Below the pieces are notes generated by a model. That model did no database searches, was not told the DNA's origin, and was given only the letters and a program-made list of their open reading frames with translations. Below are positions 40,403-53,115 of a stretch of 64,000 bases of DNA, in pieces (the first letter of the stretch is position 1; every line of letters begins with the position of its first letter). Both the position numbers and the translations under genes were made by a program. Source of the DNA: Plectosphaerella cucumerina (lineage: Eukaryota; Ascomycota; Sordariomycetes; Glomerellales; Plectosphaerellaceae); assembly GCA_020746995.1 (NCBI GenBank), contig JAGPXD010000005.1, positions 62,001 through 126,000 on the forward strand. Reading direction: 5' to 3'.

Positions 40403-43400
40403 ATGGATCCCCTCGACGAGGATGCCTCGCATCGCCAGGGCCCGACAGCGGACGACGTCATCTCCCTTCCTGCGTCCCAGGATGATGACTTCGTTCTGGT
40501 CAACTCCACAGCCTCAGATTCGGAGCTCGACACCTTTCGCGCACGGCTCGCACCGACAGACTACTTCGCAGAGTCAAGCGAGTATCGCCGACACCTATCT
40601 GCTTGGACTCCGAATACAGGTCTTTGGGTCTGCGACACGGATGCCTTTCGACAGTGGCAAACCTCACCAACGCATGGCTGCCTCTGGATCAAAGGCGCCC
40701 CTGGCGCCGAAAAGTCGGTCATCGCCGCCTCCCTCATTGCGCATCTTACGGAACAGGAGCCGTCGACGCCATCTGTCGCCAGCGCTCTTTGCTGCAGGAC
40801 TGGCTGGCCCAGCTGCTATCTCACAGCCCATTGCTGCAGCAGCCTCTGGCATGTTGAACGAGTTGCCCATCGAGTCCGTTCCTGACCAGGTGCTATGGGA
40901 GTGCCTGTGCAAGGCAGCTTCTTCACTCCACCGGCTTATATGTTTTGCCGATGCCTTGGATGAGATGGATGACGTGGGACGCGTAGAGTTCTACAATTGG
41001 ATCAATGGGCTGGTATCATCAAGCTGCTTCTGACAAGCCGTCCCTCGGCAGGAACTCCAAACACACCTCGGCTCCGGCTGTCGTCCACATCAGCGTGGAA
41101 TTGAACCGCGTCAGCCGCGATATACAAGCCTTCACATCTCACCGACTGCATGGTCTGGTTGATGGAGGCGACGGAGACGCCCTTGCCAGCGCTACCACCG
41201 AACGTTCCGCTGGACTCTTATTGTATGCTAGACTATTTGTGGATCAGATAGCCCCTCTGATCGAGAGATCTCTTCCGGTAGACCTGGATGCCCTCCCCTG
41301 AGGCCTCACCGACCTGTACGATGGCATGCTGAAGCAGCAGACCGGAGACATGAGCCTGGACCAACACACCCAAGTTTTCCTTTCGGGTTGCGTCACCCAC
41401 TCCCTGCGGCCTCTTAGGCTGCGATAGCTTGGCTTCCTTTGCAACATCCACATGAGCTCGTCAATGGCGCGTGCTGCTGCCAAAGCCTTCGTCAAGACCG
41501 TCTGCGGCCCTCTTCTGGAGGTGCTGGACGATGAGACGTGCAGATCGTCCATCACTCACTTACGGAGTTTCTCCTCGACAGAGACCGGCGAACCACGTTT
41601 CCAGTGCTCGAGCCCGCACTGATCAACAGGCAGCTTGCCCTGATCTGCATTTCTACGATCCAGGAGCAACATGATTCAGGAGAACACTCTCTCAAATCCC
41701 TTGCTGGCTATGCACTCGAGGCGTGGACTTCCCATGCCTCCTACGACAAACAGATCAGCGATCAGGTCTTTCTGAAGACGCTCACAGCCTTCTGCCGGGG
41801 AATGCGCCGCCCTCAAGACTACACGCCGAGGAAGCGTCGCGACATCGACAAGAAGTGGAGGAGGGACATCGCATGGACCCGTCAAGGGCCTTCATCCATC
41901 GACGGATTTCACAGTCTCTCCATGACTCCCCTCCAGTTTGCGTCCTACTTTGGCCTCCTACAACACGCCCAAAATCTCATCGAGTATGGAGACCTGGATG
42001 CTGAGCTGTTCTTGTTCTCCCGCAACCCTGTGCCGGTTTCTTTTGAGTATACTTTTCGTCTGATGGACTACCCCGCCTTCCCATCCGTTTGGTGGGCGTG
42101 TTTTAGCGGCCATCGAGACATCGTCAAGCGTCTTCTGGACAACATCGACCTCGAAAAGACCACCCCGTCCTCCAAGGTGCTTCACGAGTGGAAGTTCGAG
42201 TTTTTGAAGGCGACCCTCCACATGCGTCGGGCATCAGTACTGGGCCACCTCTTGGGACGACGTTTCGTGTCATTTCCAGCTGCGAGCAACTTGGGCGAGG
42301 CTCTTGCGCTGTTCTTGCTGTTCGATGCAGCCTGCATCTCTGTCGCCCTGCCGTATCTGGACCAGGAGCAGATAAACTTGCTTCTCTGTGTCGCTGCCGC
42401 TCAAGGGGATGAGAGTTCCGTCCGCACCATCCTCGCACATCCCAGAGCCAATCCGAATGCTAGGACAGAGGGGGTAACACCCCTTTACCTCTGCTGCGTC
42501 GGAATCTCACGCCCGTATCACTACATTGGCCCTTCAACCGCTTGCATAAGGCTTCTGCTTGACGCAGGAGCGCATCCTGGGCGCCTCAGCACGCACAACC
42601 AGGACTCCGACACCAGATCCGGTGTCCGATATAGATTCGGCCATGGTGCCGCCAAATCTACCACTCTCCATGGATTGGCGACGGTCTGGACCAACAAAAC
42701 GCACGCAAGTTGCAAAGAGATCATGATGATGCTCTTGCAAGCTGGCGCCGAATTTGGGGCCAGGGACGACTCAGGCAGTATGCCGTTGGCAGTTCTTTTA
42801 TCACAGCCACTTGGGGCTCGCACCAACGACGCGGAGAGACCGTTCACTGCCCTCCTGAAGCAGGGAGCCGACGTTCACGCGCGAACAGATAAGGGCGACA
42901 GCATTTTGCGCCTGTTACTGCGGAGCTGCAGTAGTCCGGCTCTGGTCAGATTGCTGCTTCGAAAGGGCGCCGACGCCACCGAACAGGTGACAGTTGGTTC
43001 ATCAAGACTGTCATTGTTCAGCGAATTACGTCCTACCGTTCTCAAAAGATGGCTTGTCGCCGGGGTCCGCCTGATAACTCTGCGGCTGTCGAGGCTGATC
43101 TCCAAAGAATGCACGAGGTGGCCGAGATGCTCGCCGAGCACGGCGCCAGCATCGATGCTGACATTTACGGGGACGCAATCGGTCTGGCAATCAAGAGGTA
43201 CGATGTCGAGATGGCCAAGATACTTCTCGCCACCTGCAGCGATAAGAATGCCTTGCGAAGCTCACTGTTCAGCATGTGCGGTGAGCATGGTCGGCCGGCA
43301 GAGTCACCAGAATTGACTGCTAAGTTGGTCTCGATGCTCTTAGACGCGGGCGCTTCCCTTGGTGTGAGAAGAGAGGACGGCCTAAATCCTCTTCTGCTGG

Positions 43401-46400
43401 CCGCCTCGAAGGCCGACTTTCATCTGACAGCGCTGTTCCTCGACCATGGCGCGAACCGAGACTGCGTTGATCGCGACGGAAATGGTGCACTCCACTGGCT
43501 CATCCAAGGCTCCAACAGCTTCAATGGGAGAGAGTCCGTGAATTGCCGAAGCTTTTGGAGACGTTTGTCGGCCTCGGGTTCGACCCCTTGCGAACGAACG
43601 CCAGAGGAGAGAGCCTACTCCACGCATATGTTTCGATCGCCTGCTGGAACCGTATCGGCGCACCGATCACTGTCAGTGACCACTGGGCAGCGGTGAAGCT
43701 AGTCATCCTCAAATTGTTGGAGCTGGGCATTTCCCTCAGGCACAAGAGCCGCTCCGGATTGACCGCTCTGCACTGCATCATGCGTGGACGAGTCGGGGGC
43801 CGTGACGGTAGCTGGGTATTCAACTTGTCGGCAAACACAGCTCTGCTTACACATTTTCTCGATCTGTGCCAATCGACCCCTGAAGGCATCGAGATTGATG
43901 CAAAGGACAACGAAGGCCTCACAGCGCTGCACCTCGCTGCCATGAGCGACATGGGAGACTCGGCTCAGCGCCTGGATGTTTTGCTCTCCTACGGAGCTGA
44001 CTTGAACGTCAGAACCCGCCAAGGAAAGACGCCGTTGCATCTCGCCTGCCGCGCCCGAAACGCCTCGGCCGTGGCGCTTCTACTTTCCCGGGACACGGGA
44101 ACATTGCTTGAAGTGACAAACGAAGAGAATCTGCGTACCCCATTATTCGAAGCTTGCCGATCTGCCGTGCCCGAGATTGTCGCCATGCTTCTCGACGCTG
44201 GTGCCAACGTTGAGGCGATGGATGCTCACGGCATGTCCAGTCTGCACATGTGTGCTGAGGCCCCCAGCCACCGATCAGGTGCAGCTGACGACCCACCTGA
44301 GCTGTTCGACAGGCACAGTGGACGTGTCGCCTTTGTCTATCACCGAAGCAATGTTTGTTTCGCCTCCCCCAACATTGAAAATCTCGACGTGGCTATATAC
44401 ACTGTTGTTGACATGCTTATCGATGCTGGGGCGGACCCCTTCCGGCGAGGAGGCGAGGACGAAACAAGACCATTCTTGCTGCCTTGTGCCGCTGACTACG
44501 CCGCTCAGCATGCCTTATGGGATGATGATGGCACTGAACAGTCGCGGCTCGATACTCATGAGTGCTAGCTTCGCCGCAAAGTGGTCGCTTTTGGAGCGGC
44601 CAGGGTCGAAAGCCCGACATCTTGAACAGACGGCAAGAGAAGACATACTCTCGCATCCGCAACGGTACCTGTCACTGTACAGGCCTGAAGATATGGATTG
44701 GCTGGTTCAGAACAAGGCCAACTTGCACTTGATCATCCTGGACGACATGTCACCAGCACACCGCCGTTATCTCAGTACTCGAAAGGTAGCGGGAAAGCCG
44801 TCTCTTGTTCTACAAGTTGTACATCACGGGCAAACCGCATTCATGGAGCGACTAGTTTCCGAGGTGGAGCACTACGAGTCCCGGGATAGCCGAATATCAA
44901 ACCCGGACGCGGCCGTACTGTTGGCACTGTCTCCAGAGCAGCGCGGTGACAGAGAATGGACATGGAGCACACTGGTGGAAACGTGCCCCCAACTCATTGT
45001 GCGGCCTCTCGTGTACGAAGCCTGCGCTCGCAACTCGCCGAACCTCCAGATGATAAAGCTTCTTGTCGAGCGAGGCGGAGCCGACGTGAACGCCCGGATC
45101 ATCAGCAACTGGGACGACTCCTCACCAAACTGCACCGACGACGAGAACAGTTCGTTTTCTACCCTTGCCTCGGAGTATGGGGAGTACGAAGACGTTGGGG
45201 CGGATACGGCACTGGGGTACATGGCATTCCACCAGGACTACTGGCATCTCGAAGCTGTCCGATATCTGGCCAAGCACGGAGCGAACGTCAACGTGCGGGA
45301 CAGATATGGCAAGACACCACTGATGATGGCGTCCAGGCCTGCTATCAGACGGCCGGTGGGCTGGACGCTCGAGTTCCTACGTGTACTGCTCGAGCTAGGA
45401 GCCGATCCGACCCTCGCGGACGACTCAGGGTTGTCGTGCCTCGACTGGGCACAAGGCATCGACACGCTGAGGGTCCTCGTTGCCAGCGGGGCAGACCTGG
45501 CATCGAGCGCTGCTAGCCTGGTGCAGAGGAGTGTCGAGGATCTCGACGTCGAGTTGGCTGACATGGTCCTAAGCGGTTGTCAAGTCGATCTCAACGCCTC
45601 GTTTGAGGGCAGGAAGCCCATGTGGACGCTCATAGACAGCATTTCGGGTGCAGCAGGCTAGTACGAGCACATTTACACATCGACCCTCCCGCTCGTGGGT
45701 GCCCTGCTCGTCCAAGCAGAGCGGGCCATGGGCGGGATCGCGCAGCCAGAGATGCCAGAACGGCGACAGAGGAGGAAGGCCATGTTGGAGGTGCTCCTCA
45801 GCCATGGGGCCAGCCCTTTTGCAGTGCTGTCGAACGGGGCGACTCTTCTCCATTCGCTCGTGCGGCACGGGCTCCTCGACGACGATCTCTTCGGGTTCTT
45901 GTTGTCCCGACAGTCATCTCTGGATATCGAAGCGATTGACTGCGAGGGGTCGACATTGCTTCTTGAGACGTGCGGATATGACGACGGGGGCGTTGCCAGT
46001 GTGCCCTCCGACCGGCCCCTCAACCCTGGGACGGTGTACGAAACAAGCAGGGCGGAGATGCATCTGAAGCTCATCGAAGCTGGAGCGGATGTGACGGCTG
46101 TGAATGACAGGGGAGAACAGGTTTTGGTAGGTCGCGCCTATTCCTGGTCCCTTCGATGATTACCCACTAACATAACGTGCCTACCTAGCACATGATGCTG
46201 TCGTCTCCATGGATGCCGAGCCATTATATTCTTGACTTCCTTCGTCAACCCCAGGGACTGAAGCAGGCATTTGTCGAAACGGCGTCGGGCTACTCGGCAC
46301 TCCACAACGCCCTGTCCATGCTTCGGCCGGACATCTGCATGGAACTGCTTCGCATGGGTGCGAACCCCCAGATCAAGTTTGGGGACGGATCTGGACCTCT

Positions 46401-47004
46401 CAGCTACATCGAGCTGCAGTGCCTAGACAAGAACATCTGGCAACAGAAGCTGAGCGGGTACAACCACGACCCGCCGTGCGATTCGTGGGGAGCGACCAGA
46501 GAGTCAGGACATACCGAGGCGTGCCTGGAGCTCTGGAAGTATTTCTTGGCCGCAGGACATGACGTGAACAGCCGAGACAGGCTTGGGAGCCCTCCCCTAT
46601 TCTCCTACCTCGTATGGGCAGATCCCGAGGCCGACAACGGTGATACAAGACCCGCTGAGGCGCCCCTCGTCAGGGAGGCGGACTTCATGTCAGACGGCAA
46701 CTCGGGTGGCGAGGATGGGGGGTCGTCGCCGAGACAGCTCGAAGAGGGGAAGAACCTGATTTGGTTCGATGCTTTCTTTGCAGCAGCAGACCTCCGCGCG
46801 ACTGACAATACTGGCGCGACGGCTTTACGCGTGGTTGCATCGCTCCCAGGCCGAATCGGCGCTGGGAACACATTCAGGGTTTTGGTTGAGAAGGGCGGAT
46901 TAGACCCGCTGACTGAGGATCATCTTGGGCGATCGAGCCTCGACGTGGCGGCGGAGACGGGCAAGGAGGAGGTCCTGGAGTTGTTCCGATCGCGAAAGGG
47001 ATGA
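40403..47004 (+). pseudogene. Decayed NACHT-ankyrin (NLR-like STAND) gene
   Basis: Remnant of a large fungal NLR-like protein of the kind used in non-self recognition and programmed cell death. The order of homologous pieces is kept but they lie in different frames. The lead-in (APTDYFAESSEYRRHLSAW, LWVCDTDAFRQW) is followed by a P-loop segment CLWIKGAPGAEKSVIAASLI, NACHT middle parts (QDWLAQLLSHSPLLQQPL, ICFADALDEMDD, IKLLLTSRPS, VQIVHHSLTEFLL-like) and then about 5 kb of ankyrin repeats (GLTALHLAAMSDMGDSAQ, GKTPLHLACRARNASAVALL, DRYGKTPLMMASRP). Lesions seen: frame changes near 40770, 40850, 41020, 41540, 43065, 43540 and 44550, and in-frame stops TGA 41299, TAG 41425 and TAG 45659. A normal 62-nt intron (46127-46188) survives. 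Base composition is not AT-shifted, so RIP is unlikely. The final frame ends at 47004. Several long frames stay open, so decay may be recent. Confidence 0.85.
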
Positions 47005-47173
47005 CGGGATGGAAGGTGTCCACAGTCAGCGTCAGCATGCATCCAGTGCATTTTCCGTTTTCGGATCTTGGGTCGAGATGTTGGGTCGGGGTGGCCCCCG
47101 AGTCGGCGGGATGACTCTCCGATGCTGGGCGAAAAGGCATTTTCCTAATTGGGGCATCAGGCACCGGCGAGGT

Positions 47174-47179
47174 TATAAG
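47174..47179 (+). promoter_or_regulatory. TATA-like box upstream of RidA-family gene
   Basis: The sequence TATAAG within GGTTATAAGAGGG lies about 125 bases before the RidA-family ATG. Position and sequence are compatible with a TATA element, but this is a weak single-site call. Confidence 0.35.
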
Positions 47180-47302
47180 AGGGCTCTGTGCCAGTGCTGT
47201 CAACAGATCAACAACTTCTCAGTACAAACCAGAAAACATCCTCTTCACTTGTCCCCCATACTGGCCCTTAAATCATTCCGCTGCCCGACACGAGCGCCCG
47301 AC

Positions 47303-47731
47303 ATGAGCGCACAACACAGCATGGCATCCCTTACCTACAACAACCCCTCGGGCGGCATCAAGGAGTTCGCCGAGGCATCATACTACTCGCAGTCCGTCGA
47401 CATGGGCAATGGCACTGTCAAGGCCTCCGGACAGGGCGGATGGTCGATCGAAGGTGGCCCCCTTGGCGGGCTGCCAGAGGACGCGCAGGCTCAGGTCGAT
47501 GCCGCCTTTGCCAATGTCGACCACGTACTCCGGGCGGTCGGACTTGGCGTGGGCGATGTATACTTGGTGCGGTCGTACCACACAAACATTGACGAGACAA
47601 TGGGGCTGGTGACAGAAGCCATGCGGCGGCTTATTCCTACCCACCGGCCCATCTGGACGGCGATTGGCGTGACGAGGCTGGGACACCCGAGCATGCAGAT
47701 TGAGATTGAGGTCGAGGCAAGGCGATCCTAG
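47303..47731 (+). CDS. RidA/YjgF/YER057c-family protein
   Basis: Small trimeric enamine/imine deaminase family protein that removes reactive 2-aminoacrylate-like intermediates; this subgroup may have another substrate. Single exon, 142 codons, the usual size. Start is the ATG in MSAQHSMASLTY; an internal start at MASLTYNN would be seven residues shorter. Family features are YYSQSVDMGNGTVKASGQGG, QVDAAFANVDHVLRAVG, VGDVYLVRSYHTNI, and the C-terminal TAIGVTRLGHPSMQIEIEV, which corresponds to the substrate-pocket region (usually R-A-x-V-x-V-x-x-L-P); the usual catalytic arginine is not obvious. No mitochondrial presequence is evident, so cytosolic location is likely. Confidence 0.9.
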   Translation: MSAQHSMASLTYNNPSGGIKEFAEASYYSQSVDMGNGTVKASGQGGWSIEGGPLGGLPEDAQAQVDAAFANVDHVLRAVGLGVGDVYLVRSYHTNIDETMGLVTEAMRRLIPTHRPIWTAIGVTRLGHPSMQIEIEVEARRS

Positions 47732-49347
47732 GGGTATCGACGATGGGCCCTCTGTGGAGGACATGCACCAAGCAGAAGGGTGACCAGAAAGGTGCTCCGA
47801 CATGATAAGTAGGAACACCAGAACGAATGCAGGATAAGTTACGGCCATCTCATGTACAAAATCATCTGCTGCGTCGATTGGCCTACTGCGCCGATCGACC
47901 TGCGGTGTTGATCGATATGATGCCTTGATGGACACGGTTTGTTGTTGGCCTAGAATCAAGCCCTCGTACCCGTGAGATTGCGTCGGCGTGTTCATGTTGG
48001 CTAAGGGATGCCTGCCGCGTACCTACAGAACGTATAAGAGTCAGTAGCCGACCTTCCCCAATGGTCGAGTAACCATGCTTACTGCATGCAACATGACCCG
48101 CAGAGATGCTCGAGCGATCTCTTCTCTTGCGTCCGACGATCCGGTTGGTCGTCCGGGTGCTCAGCCAAGCCTCCAACAAGCCTCCTGGGGTGCAGCTTCA
48201 AATGCCCCATCTGGTGTCAATAGCTGGCCCTTGCGGCCAAGAGGACTGGACTGGACAATGTGCGCCTCCCCTGAGAAAAGGCTTCGATGGACGCAGCTGG
48301 CGGGCCGGAGCTAGTGAGCAAGCGGGAGGTCGACCGACACTCGCGACGCTGTGCCAGCGCCACCGTCGCCACCCACAGCACGCGAGACCTCACGCACCGC
48401 TGTAGTATTGCAGCCACCGCGAGTAGCTGTGGGCGACAGGCTCTGGGCGCTGCGCCGTGATAGGAAGCTGACAGCCCACCGCCTTGAGTCTTCGGTTGAA
48501 GACTAAAGCCCGCGGCTGCCTTGGAGAACCATCAAGAGCATCACGGTGTGATGTAAGGCTTGCAGATCAAGGGCTGGCCCTTCCAACGTCCACGGCAGTG
48601 CTCACCCTGGCAGCACGACCCTGGCGCTGCCCCCAAGTTGACTCGCAGGCAAGTGTAGGCCCCAACCCCCCGCTCGACCCTCCCGTTAACCCCTGAGTGA
48701 GAACACACCAACCGCCCGCCCCCCTGACGTTCAGTTCAAGTCGGGTTACTTCCCCGCCTGCATTGCCGCCGCTTCGGCCTGGGCCGGGCATGCCAGGCCC
48801 CGCGATCAACACCTTCCTCATCCGTCCGCCGCCAAGCCCCGTACCGGAGCCATCCACAGATCCCAACGTCCACCGGAACGAATCAACAGCCGTTCAGATC
48901 CATTACGTCGACCTTGTTCTGCATGGCGACATGACCTCGACACGCAGGACATGCACTGCTCAGGCCTAGAGTGGCCCTAAACTCCAGCCATTCTGTTCGG
49001 TTCGGGAAGGCGACTCATGTCTCGGCACTGCTAGACGCTGCTCCGAAAGGTTCGGCCTTGCCCAACGGCCCGCCGGACTATCTACGAGCTACCCATCAAC
49101 ATGAGAATTGCAGGCATTAGGAACTCACGATGGCCGATGCCCCCCTCAGTTGTGGGCCTCTCTCCCTCGATGCTACCCTCGACTGTACCAACCCGCTCCG
49201 GTCCTCCCTCTCGCCCGGGGAGGACTGGGCAGTCTTAGCCTTCTCAAAGTAATATAAAGAGGCCATCCCTTCAACCGCCCTTCTCGTGATTGTTGTTTCC
49301 GATCCACGCTGCCTTCACCCACCTCAACCCCTCCCCCGATCATCACC
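47732..49347. other. Intergenic upstream of secreted propeller-like gene
   Basis: About 1.6 kb. Several short open frames on both strands are not supported by composition or splice structure. The last 100 bases hold a TATA-like box and pyrimidine-rich sequence leading into the next gene. Confidence 0.5.
49253..49258 (+). promoter_or_regulatory. TATA box of the secreted propeller-like gene
   Basis: TATAAA within AGTAATATAAAGAGG lies about 90 bases before the start codon and is followed by a pyrimidine-rich leader. This is a good match to a strongly expressed TATA-type promoter. Confidence 0.5.
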
Positions 49348-51122
49348 ATGGTCCGCACCTCCTCCTATCTGGCGCCCCTCGCCCTCATGGCCTCCGCGGC
49401 CATGGGCAAGGAGGTTGAGCCCAACCTCGAGATCGCCGCCGAGCTGTACGAGTCTGGCCAGATTCACGACAGCATCATGGCCAACAAGCTTGTACGTCAC
49501 CCACGCTATGTCCCCCTGAACGACTTCCAGCCCACTAATACCTCTCAAAGGCCAACTGGAAGAAGGCCGAGGAGGCTGGCATCTTCGACAGCGCCCAGTA
49601 CCCCGAGCTCGGGTACACCAAGTGCGTGAACGGCTGGGCAGAGGCCATTCCCGGTGACAGGGCAAACACCTTCCGCTGCAACAACGTTGACCTGTACTCC
49701 TTTGTGTCGCACGCCGCTCTCGGCGATTCCCTCGGCGAGGGATCTTCTTCTTGGGGATGGACCTCGGACGATGGCCGTGAGTTCGTCGCCATCGGCCAGT
49801 ACCAGGGCACCGCCTTCGCCGAGATCACCAAGGAGGGTCGTCTCGTCTACCTTGGCCGTCTGCCCGCCTACTCGCGCCCCTCGCAGTGGCGTGAGATCCG
49901 CAGCTACAAGAGCTACTTCATCATCGGCTCCGAGGCTGTCGATCACGGCATCCAGATTTTCGATGGCCGCAAGCTGCTTGACCTGGACCCCGCCAACCCC
50001 AAGCAATTCACCCAGGCTGACCTGACCTCGTGGACTCGCGCCCTGCTTCCCGTCGGCCGTGCCCACAACGTTGTTGTCAACGAGGAGCTCGGCTACTTCG
50101 CCGCTGTCGGTGCCCAGCCCAGGACTGACCCCAACTGCCGCTCCGGTCTCAACTTCTTCAGTCTGGCGGATCCCGCAAACCCCGTCAACTTGGGCTGCGC
50201 TGCTGGCGATGGTTACGTTCACGACGCCCAGTGCATTGTCTAGTAAGCTTTGAACTTCTTCTGCCACCAGACAGAGCTAACCTTCCTCAGCCGTGGCCCC
50301 GACAAGCGCTACCAGGGACGGGATATCTGCTACGGCTACAACGAAGACACCCTCACCATCTACGACGTCACGGACAAGGCCAACGTCACCAACATCATCT
50401 CGCGCATCAGCTACGAGGGCGCTGCCTACACTCATCAGGGCTGGGTCCTCGACCCTCAGAACCAGGAGTACCTCGTTCTCGACGACGAACTCGACGAGCA
50501 GAGGCGCGTTGGCCCCGCCGCTCTTGGATACCCTGTCACGTACATCTGGGACATCCGTGACCTGGAGAATCCCAAGAACACAGGACTGTACCGTTCCAAG
50601 GTCAAGGCTATCGACCACAACCAGTACGTGATCGACGGGCTGAACTACCAGTCCAACTATGGCGCCGGCCTGCGCGTCTTTGACGTCAGCTCCATCCCGC
50701 GGGATCCTACCGGTGACTCTGTCTGCGAGGTCGCTTATTTGGACATCTACCCAGAGGATGACCTCGCCGACGGCGGCGGTTCAATTCAGTTCCTTGGAAC
50801 GTGGTCCAGCTACGCGTACTTCAAGTCCGGCTACATCTTCATCAACTCAATCGAGCGCGGCGGCTTCGTGGCCAAGCTCACGGGCACCGACTGCCCCAAG
50901 GCCCCCAAGTGCAACGCAGACAACTGCCTGCGCGCTTTCCGCTTTACCTCGGTCGAGGGTCGCCTCACTGAGTCCCAGAAGTTCTGCTCGACTTTCCTCC
51001 AGTCTCCCGTCCACGACGTCGCGGCTCTGCCTGAGTATGCCATCAAGGGTTGCTCCGGAGACTCGGTCGCCCGTGCCAGCAGCGCCTGTGCCTGCCTGCC
51101 GACGGCCACTCCCGCTCCTTAA
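49348..51122 (+). CDS. Secreted LVIVD/choice-of-anchor-B-like beta-propeller protein
   Basis: Predicted secreted protein of unknown activity. Exons are 49348-49491, 49551-50242 and 50291-51122 with introns of 59 and 48 nt, giving 555 codons. The N-terminus MVRTSSYLAPLALMASAAMG is a typical signal peptide. The body carries repeats in which short beta-blades end in LVIVD-like segments: VDLYSFVSHAALGD, RREFVAIGQYQGTAFAEIT-like GREFVAIGQYQG, SYKSYFIIGSEAVDHGIQIF, GLNFFSLADPANPVNLG, TLTIYDVTDKANVTNIISRI, VTYIWDIRDLENPKNTG and GLRVFDVSSIPRDPTGDS. This is the choice-of-anchor-B/LVIVD propeller seen in several fungal and bacterial secreted proteins. The C-terminal 50 residues are cysteine-rich. Strong C-ending codon bias suggests high expression. 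Confidence 0.85.
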
Positions 51123-51553
51123 GTTGGAGAGGTGGAAAAGACTAGCATTGATAGATGTAAATCAAGAACGGATGTGGAAACACCAACGTCGAGATCACCA
51201 CTTTTCAGGGGTAGTGGGGCAACGCTCCCACGTGATGAGTCAGCAAACCCCCTGAGGCCGACCCCGCACTTCACCGGTCGCAAGATGTCAGGTTCAATTG
51301 ACCTTCAGTCTTCCACAACATCGACATTGAGTCTTTCCTCGCAGCAGCTCCGGTAGCTAGTCACCATGTCAATTGATACCTCCAAGAAAAACTATCAAGT
51401 CGCTCGATTAAGTTAGACACCCGGCAACTGAGGCTGGTGAACCGACGCAGCAGCTCATGTGATACAGTGGTCAAGCGACGCTGAAACCAAGCGGACTGCC
51501 TCAGTCAGCCGGACTGATCACCAATATCTCTTCATGTCGGATACCAAGACTCG
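51123..51553. other. Intergenic, convergent 3' ends
   Basis: A 431-base region between converging genes. Nothing beyond presumed 3' UTRs is seen. Confidence 0.5.
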
Positions 51554-52864
51554 CTAGTTCGAGCCGTCCAAAAGGCTCCCATACACCGTCTTCTCCAACT
51601 CATCGAACATGGCCTCCAGAATCTTGTCCCCGTAGGGCGTCACGTTGACGACCAGAACCCCCGCAACACCCGTCTTCCGGTCGATCCACCATCGCCCATT
51701 CGCGGCACCCGTCCACATCATGCTGCCAGCGGACCTCTTGCCTTTCATGTCTGCCATGTTGATCAAACCAGCGAGGCCGTGATTTAAAGGCGTGCCAGCG
51801 AGAATCTCAGGTACGTAGCCTCCAGAATGCGCCGTTTGCTCCAGTGCAGTCGCGACAGCCCCATCGAGTTGGGGACGGAACATCTCGTCCAAAGTTTTCG
51901 ATGACACGAGCTCTCCGCCTAGAAGACCGGCCAAGAACCGCGCGTAGTCGGCGGCCGTGGAGTGAAGTCCGGAACCACCACTCTCAATCGCCGGGGTATC
52001 AGTTTTCCAGGGCTCACCGGTCGAGAGGCCCGTACCGTTCTCGTCCCGATAAGCCCATGTCGCGACTTGGTCGGCTATGTGTGGGAGCTGAAGAGGGAAA
52101 AATCCCGTATGTCGCATGCCAAGCGGCTCGAATATGTTTTGGCGGAAGTAGGTACCAAGCGTGTCCTTTGTGACAGCCTCGAGCACGAGACTGGCCCAGT
52201 CGATGGAGGTTCCATATGTCCAGCTCGTTCCAGGTGAGAAGACAAGAGGCGTGGTGAAGCCCTCGAGGGTCCAGTCCGCGGACGAGGCGCTGCGTCCCAC
52301 TGCTTTGGACCAGCGTTGGAGGTCTGGTGAAAGGGCGTCATATGGGAGGCCGGTTGCGTGGGTAAGCAGAATCCTAGAAGTAGAAGGCTTCGTCAGTGTT
52401 TCCTGACATTGGAAGGCTCTATACCGAGCCACTCACCTCAAAGTGATAGGATCTAGGTTGTCGCGAAGCAAGGGCTTTCCGGCGTCGTCGAATCCTTCCA
52501 AAACTTGCATCGCTTTGAGTTGGGGTACCAGACTGCGAACGTCATCGTCCAGGCCGATTTTTCCCGCTTCAACAAGCTGCATCAGACAAGTAGATGTAAT
52601 GAGCTTTGTCATGGAGGCAATCCAGGTGAATGTATCTGCGGTCCATGGTCTCGCCGTCGGTTCCAAGCTTCTTTGGCCTCGAGAACCGGAGTAGACAATC
52701 TCTGGGGAACAATAAAGTGTCAGTTTATCCTCCGTTTCAGACTGTTGTGGAAACAAACCTTGGTTTCGAAGAACAACAAAGGAAGCACCCAGCAACTTCC
52801 CGTCAGTGTCCAACGAGGGATCTGTGACTGAGTAGCGCTCAAGAATGTCGTCAAGAGCTTCCAT
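51554..52864 (-). CDS. Class C beta-lactamase-like serine esterase/transesterase
   Basis: Serine hydrolase of the beta-lactamase/LovD/EstB superfamily; the substrate is unknown (ester, amide or lactone). Exons are 52864-52759, 52701-52437 and 52373-51554, giving 396 codons. Introns are 57 and 63 nt. The first join reads VVLRNQEIVYSGSRG and the second ITLRILLTHATGLPY. The nucleophile motif SxxK is SMTK at about residue 64 (FTWIASMTKLITS). The second motif Tyr is in WTYGTSIDWASLVLEAV. The HATGL motif of this family is also present, and a region near GLAGLINMADMKGKRSAG precedes the C-terminal strand WIDRKTGVAGVLVVN. No signal peptide. Fungal gene clusters often carry such enzymes; here it sits next to an MFS transporter on the same strand, but no synthase gene is present in the window. 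Confidence 0.9.
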
Positions 52865-53115
52865 GATGTGAGGATGTGAGAATGGTTTTTTCCTCGACCA
52901 CTGACGAGGTCATACGAGAATGGGAGCCCCCGAATTTTGTAGTTGCGTGGAAGATGGGCTACAATGGGTATTTGTCAATCAACAAGCTCAGGCTATGTCA
53001 ACGGGTGCCTAGTTGCGGGGTGACGAAACATTGAAACGATCGACGGCCCACAGAAGGATTCGCTGACGTGGCTCATTCGTGTAGGATTGCCTCGGGGAAC
53101 TATGATTGCAGCTGC

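Noticed and set aside
40403..47004. NLR region as a functional multi-intron gene
   Set aside because: Frame changes are not bounded by plausible GT...AG pairs except the one real intron, and three in-frame stops interrupt conserved sequence.
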